Origin: Palaemon carinicauda
Lineage: Eukaryota; Arthropoda; Malacostraca; Decapoda; Palaemonidae
Reading direction: 5' to 3'
Assembly (NCBI RefSeq): GCF_036898095.1
Contig: NC_090768.1
Span: forward strand, 47,234,920 to 47,298,919
DNA: 64,000 bases
Shown here one piece after another: positions 24,201-36,600 of the stretch (positions within the stretch are counted from its first letter, which is position 1; each line of letters starts with the position of its first letter). The notes beneath the pieces are model-generated. The model was not told where the DNA came from. It was given only the letters and a program-made list of their open reading frames with translations, and searched no databases. The position numbers and the translations under genes are program-made.

Positions 24201-27200
24201 AGGTAGCGTCTGGCCTTTTTCCTCCTTTCCTTCCCCTCTTTTGAGGTGAAGCTGTCATATTATTTGCTAGGTTGGACATTGATGCAGGTAAGCTTTCACA
24301 CCGAGCAATGTTCAATAATGGTATAGAAGTCTCTCCCCCATTTTCCTTTACAAGGGGGAGGATAATTTGTATATAGAACCAAATCTGCCCCGAAAAAAGA
24401 TACTCTTACAGGGATATGGGGTTCTTCTGTCCATACACAGAAACCGGGTTTAACCCGAGTTCCTTATCTCAAGTTAAAGGTGGCAGAAGTCAATACATCG
24501 CACATCCTACTTTCCGGTGTTTGACATTCTGGGATTTTAAACCAGCCAGTTTCATTATAGGAGCTTTCTCCCATCTCATATGAGTCTCCTATTAAAGAAT
24601 GAGGATTTGTATACGTGTAGGAACTAATCACAAATTTAAAAAGTCTCGTTTCCTGCCTCATCCACCATGCAAGACTTAGGTGAAGGTCAAGCGACGTCTC
24701 TGTGCTGGCAAGGTAACACGTTACATTAAAATTCTAACAGCCGAATTCCAGCCAAGCTGAAATCATACTTATATAGAAAATTACAAATAATATAATTTGT
24801 GATTTCCATAATTTGTCCTTTTTATGAAGCGTTAAGGAAATTAATACTGATAAAAATACAGTACCATGTATTTTGAATTCTGTATACATTTTTACGTTTA
24901 CTTAATGTTTCACATATAATCCTAAGAATTTATGATGAATTAGTATATTTATATTTTAGACTGATGTGTCGTCACTTTCTTTTCATTTGTAGGAACGTCC
25001 AACTGACAACATTGAGCTTCCTCAGTTGATAAAACAATTGCCTAATCTTGGAGAAAAGAACAAGGAACGTCCTTTATGTTTTGCATATTCAATTAAAGCT
25101 CGATCATTACTCCATGCTCATCTTTCACGCATGAAACTTCCTGAAGATACTTTAGATCAAGATCGCCTCTACGTTGTCAAGTAAGTTATGCTGTATTACC
25201 ATATTATCTATATCTCTCTGTAACATATTAGAAGTATTAAAAAATCCTACTCGGTAACATAGGGCATGAATAAGATCAGTATTATGGAAAGATTGTTTTT
25301 AAGATTTTGGATTCTTTTAAATAATTTAAAAATTTGTAGAATTTATTTTTGTTTTTTAGCAATGTCGAGTACTTTTTAGAATTTCTTATTGGGTACTTTT
25401 TATTCAGTGTTCACTACAGATTTTTAAACAAAGCCTTTTCGGCAGTCCAGGGACAATGAGAACTATGATGTCTTGTAAAACAATTTTACTACAATTAATG
25501 ATGAGAATGCTGTATAGTGATGAAGATTATAATGCAATTTGGTTATTCACCATGTGTAAATTACGAATGTTGTATTTGTTTCACTGGAAACCTTTTTACT
25601 TTCAAGATTTATTCTCAGAGAATTTTGTTGGCATTTCATTCCCTATTTAAAACTTTGAAATTCTGAAGTTCCACCATGACAACTATGTGTCTAAGTTATT
25701 CCACAATTTTGTCACTGCTAAAATAAAACTAGAATCATAAGTATTTTCGCTTCAGCTTCTCCCTTTAAGGGGTTAGATGGGAAATTACATTCTATATTAC
25801 AGTGGTACATTTTAAGGATATAGATACTTAGTAACTCGGTATTCCAGCTTTGGACAACCATGCTCCCCTTTTTGAAAAGAGTATGTTGATTTGTTTAGTT
25901 AGTAGGTAGTAAAAGTAGAGTTAAGAATTGAAACCTTGCCAATTTTTTTTTAATTTAGAGTAAATTAAAATAGCATTTCATGTCTCATGGAAATCCTAAA
26001 TTTTTAAAGTGTAACAATATTATCAAAACAATATAACAAGTACAGGGTGTGTTAATAGTTTGGTTCTTTCATCATTATTTGGATGATACTGTAGTTACAA
26101 TTTCCTCTTTGGGGTTTGGTTTTAGCATTTAATGTTTTTCCTTTTTGGATGGAATGATGTCAGTTCTAAACACGTTGACTTTGATGATTTCACTTCATTT
26201 CAGATGCTGTCCAATCCTGATCCAGGAAATGGTGACGTGTGTGTCCCAGTTGATTATGTTGGCACATGCAGGTCGTATTTCACGCCTGCCATCACTAGAC
26301 ACCATTGAAGCTTGCATGAAACTTAGTCCTCATATTGTGCAAGCTATGTGGGATTCAAATAGAAATCCCCTGATGCAGCTGCCTCATGTTACTGAGGAAA
26401 CACTAAGGTAAAATATTTAAGCTTTTACATGTAGAACCTTACCATTATTAAATGTAAACAAGTACAGTACATTAGATAACAAAGACCTTTTTTTCTACAT
26501 TTATTGTTCCTTTGGTTACCTTAACATGACACAGTCCATTACCAAAAATATATCGGAGGGAGTTAGGTAGGCATATGTGTCCTCTGCCTGACAGGTGGTC
26601 CTATAGGTAAGAAGGTAATAACTTTTTTATTTTAAGATAAAATTTGCATCTCTTGTACTTTCAGCAGTTATTGCACAATTTTATCCTACATTTTCATTTC
26701 GTTTCATTAAAAAACTTTTGCCTTTGGCAAAAATTAGTTTGTAGGAATTAGGAAGGTTTTCAATTTATCGTCAGTTTAATTGGAAAGGTAATTTTTTGGT
26801 ATGATGATAGTCTGTTAACTGTACCTATTTTTATTTCATTTAGTACATAAAGCCAACTCAATTCAGTGGTTTTTTTTACATTTCGCTTTACTCTTTTTTT
26901 AACGTTTTATCAGTATCTTCATTGGTGCCTTTTTCAAATACATTTGGTATCTTCATTGGTGCCTTTTTCAAATACATTTGGTCTAAGTATGCCCAAGGTT
27001 ATGTTAAAGTTACAGAATTTCAGCTTCAGGACTCTCATGCTGTGCGTTTTATGTAACTGTAGAGGGTGCTTGTTCTGTATAAGTAACATGACGTTGCAAC
27101 TAACAACTGTCTTTCGTTAAATTCTTGGTGAAAGGATCTTCTGCACATGGGCATATCTCCATTAGTTCTTAGTCCCATATGTTCATTCGTTAGACTTCCT

Positions 27201-27569
27201 TTTCCTAGTAGCTAATGTCCCGAGGATATCTAGTTTGGCTTGTCATTTGGAGTAGTTTTAGTCTTTGTTTAGGTCTTAAGGTTTTTGCCTACAATGCATT
27301 TGTTTGGTTTTATTTTTACTTTCTTTTTCCGGATGAGATGGATTTTATGTTTGTAATTTCCTTCCTTTTAATTTATTTTTAGCTTGTATAGCTTCTGAAA
27401 TGAGCTTATTTGCACACTAGTCGTGTCTTTATAGCCATTCTGTCTCCTGTATGAAGTATGTAAAACTCAGTAGTTACAGGATCCAAACTCTCTTTCCAAT
27501 TCAGTGTTAAGGGTATTATTTTTTACTGTCATTCAGCTATACTTGTTTACATGTGTTGGTCTTCTCTTG

Positions 27570-27616
<47 letters not shown>

Positions 27617-30600
27617 AGCAGCAGCATTCTTAACAATTAAATTTTCAAGGTTTTTGATACAACATAGTAATTCACATGTGGTATTTTTCTTCTCTTAGGT
27701 AATCCATTTACATGATTACCTAAATGAAATTAAAGCCCTTCTGTGTTATTTTAGTCTATGTTGTCTCAGTTTTCTTTTCACATTGTGACCTTTTGTACTG
27801 TGGAAGCTGCTTCTGTAATTTGATAAGACATTTAGACTTTTGATATTCTTTTCATATTTATTATTTAAGAGAAGTGTCTTTTGATGAGGCCTGTTGAGAG
27901 TTTAAATCTAATTGATCTCTTTAACCCATGATTTATGATAATTATAGATCATGATATCACATGTAAAGTAAATAGTACTTATATGACGAAGATGTTTTGT
28001 GAGTGTTGAATTTTTGTTTTGCCATATAAAGCTTTGTAAACTGCACCAAGGTCACCACTTTTGTGCTGTTGTTTGGCAGGCTATTCCAAATGCTTTGCTG
28101 TCATAATTTTTCCTACCAACGATATACCTTCCCACTTCTCAAAATTAAGTCTTACTACTTTTTTCATAGCCAATGCTTTATTTACCCATTAGAAAAGAAA
28201 TTACATATTGCAGTAGTTTTTTAGCAAGGAAATTACAACCTGTAGTTGCTTCCTTTCTTGGCTGGTTAATCTTCCTTTAATAATAATAATATTTTTCTAG
28301 TCAGAAAAGAAATGACATCCTACAATTGCTTTCTTTTCTAGTCAGAAAAGAAATTGTATCTTGCAGTGGCTTCCTTTTCCAGCCAGATAAATATAATCCT
28401 CGGTAGCATCCTTTTCTAGTCAGAAAAGAAATTACATTCTGCAGTTTCTCTCCACATTGATCCCAAGCATAGGGGCAGTAGTTTCTTCCACTTTTGACAA
28501 CCATAGCTATTTTCCATGGCCGTGGCTAGGAACGGGCCGATAATAGAAGTGTATAGTGTAGCAGGAATATCAATACAGTATTATTAGTATATGAACATCT
28601 TCAGTAGCTTAGGAGAATGGTATATTTTGTTGGTGGTTGGGAGATTTTTGGCCATGCCATGTGGTATGCAGATGTTAAAATAGGAGCTGGTACTGTGGTG
28701 CCTCCAAATCCTTCTACTGCATAAAGGACAATGGAGTCCTTAAAGGAAGTTAGTGGCCCTCTTCATCTACTTAAAACGACCAATTATTATAAAGCATTTA
28801 TTGTGTAGCCAGGGCACCTGTGTTTGTTTCCAACATTGTGCTACTTCTGAGTGAATATTTTTGGTAATCTGATTTGTTTTATACACAAGACTTTGTTTAA
28901 TATTTCAATGAAGTACGGTGGCTGTTCAATTCGGGGGCCATCTACTAAGGACATTCTATTTGTTTCTTTATTTATTTTTCATTTGTCCCTATGACCTTTA
29001 GTTAGTGGTAGATATACTAGGATTATGTTCTTCAGGAAATATTTGTTAATAAAGTTTAGAACAAGGAATGTTTCAGATATTTATCTTACTGGGGCAGATT
29101 GTCTTTGTCACCATAAAAGATATGGAATTTCCTTTTTTTTTGTGTGGATGCGATCCCAGATCTCTGAAATTTTATAATTTGTTCTTGGAAATAATAAATT
29201 GATCACTATCAATTATTCCATTGATTAAGGCTTACTCTATTGAAATAAATTATCTTAATTCAGTAGTCTTCCTTTTAGTAATAATTTTTTGGTATCTAAT
29301 CCAATATATTTATTTTCAGAGCCTTTGTTAGTAAGCGTCGCCCAATACGGACAATTGAACAACTGCTAAGTTTGACCCCTAATGAGAGGAGTCATATTTT
29401 CCGTCAGTTTACTGAAGAGGAATACAATGATATCTTGGTTGTAAGCAGAAAGATGCCTCACATTGATATGGACATAAACTATGAAGGTATAGTGTGTTTG
29501 AAATGTTTGTTAATCGAATTTATAAGTTTATAAGTTAAAAATTCAGTATCACAAAACTCAAGGAACTTACTGGTAGGAAAGCAGGGTACTGTATTTTTTT
29601 TATATTGTAATGTCACTTAGTTATGTGCCTGATATTGATAGTAATTTACAATTTCGAAAATTAACACATCAGCCAAATGTTCTGATTTAGAAAAGTAAGT
29701 ATTGCATAATTGAGTTTTGGTCATTTAACCATGATACCTAAGAAAGGAAGCATGAAAATCCTAAATTCTACAAAAAAGATGAAGTTTGTAACAAGTATTA
29801 CAAACATAGTTGTGTAGTGCATCAAATTTTATGAACAAGCTGTTATTAAACTTCCTTTGTATAAATTTAATACAGCAAGTCGTAAGTCTTAAGTATACAA
29901 CCCTAAAATATAAGAAAATGTATTAGCTAGTCCGAGTATGACTGCATTACAGTACTTTCTGCATATACTGTCAATTGATATGCAATATTTTGTTTGTAAA
30001 ATAGTTTCTTTAAGGGACTTAAATTATGTACAATCAAAACTTTTTAGATATCTTTAATTGCACTTTTCAACACTGTCTTCCCAGGTATGGGTAGGGATTA
30101 GAAAAAATGTAGGTGGTTAAAATGTTAAGAAGAGGAATTATAAAGTTAATTTATAAATATTATGGGAGATTGAGTTTTTTTTTAGTATTCATACTTTTAT
30201 AAAATCTGAATAGCCATAAGGTACAGTATAATCAAACCCAATTATTATTTTTTTTTTTTTTTTTATTGCAATGTAAGCTCAAACAAGGCTAACACTTACA
30301 AATCAGTAAATGAGATACTTTACACTATAATATAAGAAATATACAAAAATAAAAAATCTGAACTTTGGATCTCATGTGAACTTAACCATCAGTAAAAATC
30401 AAGAAAGGTGAAATGAAAATATAGAAGAAAAAAAGTCTTTGTGAAAGAAGGAACCAAGTAATGGTGTGAAGCTTTGTAGACAATAGAATGAATGAAAAGA
30501 ATATTTAGTGTTGGCCCAGTTGGTTCCACAGTTACAGTAAGTACTATTTATTTTAAATGTACAGGACAGAAAGCCACTTCCAATTAATGGGTTAGCAAAA

Positions 30601-33600
30601 TTCTTTGGAAGATATGAAACCTATCCGAAGCGTAAAATAAAATTATAGTCATCCAAATCTCTCTCCATTCATTTTCTATTATTGGTTCTTATTACTTCTT
30701 AATTCATTTCTAGTATTTTTTTTCTAATCCAATCCTGGGTAGTGGTGAAGGCATCTTTTTATTTTTTTTGTCATTCTTTGACTTGTTTCTTGCTATTTAT
30801 TTTTTACATATGTCATTGCCATTGATTGATCCAATTTTTCCCGTTCCCATTTTACATTTATTCCCTTTGGTCTCTTGTTGCTGAGTTCGTAACTCTCACT
30901 GAAGAAAAAACTCTTCCACTCGCACACATTGTAATTGTTTTTTTAATTTTCATTTAGTTGTTGACGATGATGATAATGTGGTCTTCACTGCCGGAGCCAT
31001 TGTGACAGTAACGGTCAATTTGTCACGACGAAATTTAGGGGACAAATTTGAAGATGTTCCTCATGAAATCACCCACCACAAGCCAGAGGTACTACCAGTG
31101 GAGGAACAACAGGTAGGAAATTGAGGTTTATTGCAGGTCTTTCCTAGTTTTTAATTTTATTAACTGAAAACCTTTTTTTTACAAAGTTCAAGATTCTCAA
31201 AAAAAATTGTAAACAGGATCCAAAGAGAAAGTAGAGTTAAAATAAAAACCATGCCCAGTCATCACCTCGTACTTATAATCGGCCAATTCATGTCCATGGC
31301 AACTCAACACAGGGACAACTAAACATGCAGAGACAATTTGGTATCATTAGAAAAAAAAATATCACAGAGTTGTCCTAGCAGTAAGTTTTTGTGTTGTTGA
31401 GTTGGCAAGGGGTAATTTGTCCCCTCCCGGTCATATAAATAATAGCTCAATATAGAAGACATAAAAAGCAGTCATAGCTTTTATGTATGGCTTTATGGTG
31501 ACAATTTTAGAAGAATATTAATCCTTGTGGCTGGGATGGCAAACCAAAGATTAAAGTATATTTAACACCAGTGACTTAAGTATGATTAACAGTGATGTAG
31601 ATATAATTAAAGCAAAGAAAATGGGTTTGTTATTTATTACAAATTGATTCTCACTAAACATATAGTGCATGTATTTTTTACATTTTGGGCTGTGTTCTTG
31701 ACCATTATTGATTGGGAAAATTACTGTGGTGGTGCTTTTTTTTCCTTTTGTGTTATCTTTGTACTTATATCTACCAACTTTGGGGGAGCAGAGGGACTAT
31801 GATGGGAATCAGGGTAGTACCATCAGTGCATCTCATGCTGTGCACTGTAGGCATTATTTGCATTTGCATTATAACCTTTTACCTTAATTTCGTTTCCATT
31901 TTTTCCTCCCATAGATCTGAACTTTTGTTTTAACCCTTTTACCCCCAGGCTCTTTGGAATTTTCCAACCCTTAACCCCCAAGGGGTTATTTTTTCCCCAG
32001 CACATTTTGCAGTATATTTTATTAAAATTGCTCTAACAGCCTTAATTTTTGTCATAGAGAGGTCAGGTTGGTCTCATTCTCTTGGAAAATGCCTGAATTT
32101 TCTCAAAAAATTATCAAAAATATGAAAAAAGAAAATTTTTATAGCATTTTTTTTGCAAGGACGTACCGGTACGTCCATGGGGGTAAAGGGATGAGTTTTG
32201 TGAAACGTACCAGTACGTCCTTTGGGGGTAAAAGGGTTATGGTATAACTGCGGGATTGCCTCCCCCTCCCTACATTTAGGCACTGAATGGTCTCAAAGAC
32301 CTCGGCCAAAATTCATACATACATACATACATATACCCAGGCACTTCCCCCAATTTTGGGGGGTAGCCGACACCAACAATGAAACAAAACAAAAAAGGGG
32401 ACCTCTACTCTCTACGTTCAAAATTCATAAATACCAATTTATTAGGGGAATCCCAATCTCTCTCTATTTATTGGTAAAAAGAAAGTTTCAAAAGCAATAG
32501 TGAAATACAGTATGCTAATAACCAGAAATGCTTTTGTCCACAGAAATGTATGGTTCATGTGTTTTGAGTTGAAATTTGGGGAGTCTTGTAGAAGTATTCT
32601 ATATAAATTTTATGGCAACCATGCAAGAACATTTTATACTTCATGCTATAAACAGGCTGTTTGGTTAGGGTGTAAATTAGAAGTTCAAGAGCATTAAGAT
32701 TTGATTGAAGTTGAGCTTAAATCTTATGACCGTTTTTCATTTTTTACTTATTGTGAAAATTGTTTGATTGTTCTGGGAAGTATAAAGTCACCTGCCTTTG
32801 TAGTAAAAATATGGCCCCTGCCGTTGTGGTTTTAATGCTTTTATGGAACAATATTTGAACTGTACAAGTATCTCTGCAAAAGCGTGATTTGTTTTTATTG
32901 GGGGGGGGATTAAATTTATTCATGCAAATGGCTATCTTGAATCTGATCACTTAGCTTGAATCTCATTACATTTTTGTTTGTTTCTTTTCAGGCTGCAAAA
33001 ACCAATTCAGGCTGGAAGAAGCCTCAAAAGAAAGTTAATAAATCCAAATCCAAAGCACAGCAGCCTCAGAAGAAAAAAGGGCAAGTGACAAAGAAAGAAG
33101 AAAGCCATCAAGATGAGAAGAAAGAGAAGAGTAAGAAAATCAAAATTGGTCTGTTTCTAATAATTCTAGTCAACTTTTTTGGCACTTTAGTGGAACCTGT
33201 TGATGTAGCACTTTCACAGCTCGCCAGCAATTTTCCATGAAGAATATTCTCAAAATAATTTTATGTAGTTATAATCTAATCAATATGAATCTTCATGAGA
33301 AGGCATTGCCAGGAGGCTGAGAAAGATATATTGAAGCACTGAGGGTGTTCTGTTTTGTCGTATTTTGTTTGGTGGTGGGTATGAAATCACAAAAAAAGTA
33401 ACTCTAGAAAGGCATATACAGTAGTTATCTTTTTGTAGTTTACTATTTAGAAGTATCCTGAGAAAAGTTTCGTCTGAACCCTTGGCTTTTAGTATAACAT
33501 ACCCGCATACTGTAGTGAAATACAGTAATCCCTTGCCATATTGCGTTTCACCTATCGTGCGACATTGCGGATTTATAAATATATACAGTATGTAAATCTT

Positions 33601-36600
33601 AACATGGACTCCTCTTTATATGCTGTGCTGGTAAGTTTTATTTTTCAATATTAATCTTACCCGATGATCATGTAGCTGTCAACTCTGTTGCCCGACAGAA
33701 ATCTAAGGTCGGGATACGCCAGCGATCGCTATACAGGTGGGGGTGTACACAACAGCGCCATCTGTCGAGTAGGTACTCAGGTACTTCTTGTCAACAAGAA
33801 CTCAATTTTTCCTCTGTCGTGCCACCGGCAAGACCTACTTGGATACGCTGTTGATTCTGGAGTTGTTTTTCACGATTTTGGTGATGTATTCGCTCTAGAT
33901 TTTAGCCTTCGCTATTCAGGAACCTTTATCATTAGCTTATCAAGCTTTTTGATTTAATTTGGATTAATTGTTAACGAACTTTGCTAGATTTTGGAATTCC
34001 CCCTTGACTATTTCTACAATTCAAGATGTCTGACCATTCTCAAGTCCCTAAGTACAGGCAGTGTAGCGTTAGGGCTTGTTCTAGGCGTCTTCCGAAGGCC
34101 TCCATAGATCCTCACACCGTTTGTTCCAATTGTAGGGGTAAATCCTGTCAATTGGAAGATCGATGTGAGGAATGCGCTGGGCTTTCGGAATTCGATTTTA
34201 ACGAATTCCTTAAAAATGCACGTAGGCTAGAGAAGGATAGGATCAGGAGGAGTTCTCGCTCTTTTGATTTTTCCTCTCCCCATGCCCCTCAACCTATTCC
34301 TTCCCCTGTAGTGGTGACTCCCGACCCTGCTACTAGTTCTCAGCCCTCCATGGCGGACATGATGCGTGCCATTCAGGCTCTTGGTGACAGAGTGGAGTCA
34401 TTAGCTAATGACCGGAATCAACTTTTGGCAGATGTCAAAGGGTTGAAAGCGCATAGTGCAGTGGGAAGTGTAGTGAGTGCAAGTGAAGTGAAAAGTGTCA
34501 GTGTCAGTGTTGCGCATGAGGGTACATCTGTTCGTGCCAGTCGTCCTCCCAGTCCGGGACCTCTTGCAAGCTCCCAAGCCCAGGGGAGAAGCAATGTCGA
34601 AGGACCAAAGGGTTCGGCAGGCCTTGATCAGCGTACGGATGTACCCTCAGTGGTTGCGGACGTATCTGTCAGAGATCGTCCCATCCACAAACAGACGAAT
34701 GAGCCCTATCATTCCTCGTCTGTGGAAGAAGTTTCGAGGAAGAAACGTTGGACCAAGGTCTCACGACCTCTCAAGCGTAAGGTCCCTTCCGAGCGAGTCC
34801 AACGGCCCAGGTGTAGCCACTGGGTCAGTTCGGACTCGCCGCAGTCTTCCGAAGACTGCACACCTCCCAAGAGAGGTAGAGTGGTTCCGCAGCAGGCAAC
34901 TACTCCGTCTGTTGCCGCACCAACCACGGTAGATCCTAAGTGGTCCATGCTGCAGACTATGCAGTCTTAGCTTGCTTCCTTTATGCAGGAGTATCGTGCT
35001 GAGAAGGTTGACACTGCACCAGTTAACCTACAACCTGCCACGGTTGTGCGCTCAGCAGATACTGCGGCTGCCTGCTCCCACACTCCACCTGTGAGAGCTC
35101 CACCACCGATGCGCAGTCCACCCTGCCAGCCGCATGTTCATGCTGCACCCTCCGTTGACATGCGTGAGCTACCGCATCAGCAGTGGGAAGGTGCTGTCGA
35201 GCTGCCGTGTTTTGACACAATGCGGCATGCTCCGCAACCCACGGCAGTCCCTCCCACGCACCAGCACTCTGCTTTTGTTGTTGCCAGCTCGCAGACTGAC
35301 CAGCAGCGGCATGATGTTGGATCCGCAGCAGCTACGCATGCACCCGTGCTGCCGGATTCAGCCGTTCAGCTTTCTGCTCCACCTTTGCCACTTCCTCCTC
35401 AGCTTTCGGATGATGGAGTATCCGATGACGAAGCTGCGCATTTGGACGATCCGCACTCCAACTTAGAAGAACCCAAGTCTACGCCTCCCTCCTTAGACTT
35501 TCGGAAAGTCCTTGCCTTGTTCAGGGACTTGTATCCGAAACAGTTTGTGTCTGCAACCCCTCGCTCTCCTCCCTCCGAGTTTGCTCTGGGCATGCAGTCA
35601 GCAGCTCCTGCCTTCACCAAACTTGTACTCGCACGCTCATCCAAGAGAGCTTTGAGGGTTATGGGAGAGTGGTTGCAGTCCAAGAAGCAACTGGGGAAGA
35701 CTGCCTTCATCTTTCCGCCTACCAAGCTTGCTTCCAAATCTAGCGTCTGGTATGCCACGGGAGAGGAACCCGGCTTGGGAGTTCCTGCCTCTGCCCAGGG
35801 CGACTTCTCAAGTCTGGTTGACTCTCCCCGCAGGCTGGCTATGAGACGATCTAAGATTTGCTGGTCCTTTTCTGACATGGATCATCTGTTGAAGGGAGTC
35901 TTTCGTGCTTTTGAGATCTTCAACTTCCTCGATTGGTGTTTGGGAGCGTTAAGCAGAAAGACTTCCCCTTCGGATAAGGACTCTGCCATGCTTATCATGT
36001 CTAGCATGGACAAAGCCATTCGGGATGGGTCTGGTGAGCTTGCGGCTTCGTACGTCTCGGGAGTACTTAAGAAGAGAGAACATCTTTGCTCCTTCTTGTC
36101 GGCTGGGATCACTCCTTGCCAGAAGTCGGAGTTGTTGTTTGCTCCGCTCTCCAAGTGTCTCTTTCCGGAAGAGCTGATCAAGGGGATGGCTGCCTCGTTG
36201 ATCCAGAAGGATACCCATGACCTGGTGGCGTCCTCCGCACGTAAGGCTAAAGCTTTACCTTCCGTGCCTAGACCTAGGATGGACACACCAGCGTCTAGGT
36301 TCATCCCGCCCTTTCGTGGCAGAACCTCCAGCAGAGGAGGTACCCGTGCCGACAGTCACCGTGGCAAATCGAAGAAGGGTTCCAAGTCCTCAAAAGGCAG
36401 AATCTGACTGCCTACCTCTCCAGACAGCAGTGGGAGCCAGGCTCAAGAACTTCTGGCAAGCTTGGGAGAGCAGAGGTGCAGACGCTCAGTCTGTGAAGTT
36501 GCTAAGGGAGGGGTACAGAATTCCGTTCTGCCGCAGTCCCCCTCTAGCAACGTCTCCCATCAACCTCTCTCCCAACTACAAGGAGAAGGACAAGAGGCTA

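Larger units (their letters stand above)
21515..24800 (+). mobile_element. Decayed tyrosine-recombinase retroelement, family II copy B
   Basis: Fills most of intron 6. A Ser-rich basic gag-like frame (22271-22561) and a recombinase remnant (about 23280-24160) lie in order. The 3' part shares several blocks with copy A in intron 4, including TTATTTGCTAGG-like sequence at about 24260, GTAGGAACTAATC-like sequence at about 24620 and AACAGCC...CTGAAATCATACT at about 24735-24770. No reverse transcriptase motif was recognised between them, so a large internal deletion or extreme decay is likely. Edges are approximate. Confidence 0.65.

Noticed and set aside
27504..27698. Open frame with poly-lysine
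   Set aside because: It runs across the 43-base A run in an intron.
28185..28460. CRISPR-like regular repeats
   Set aside because: Units are diverged tandem repeats without unique spacers, and the DNA is an intron of a eukaryotic gene.
35399..36304. Minus-strand frames of 89-159 codons under gag of DIRS copy 2
   Set aside because: They lie antisense to a clear gag frame and show no motif; shadow frames.
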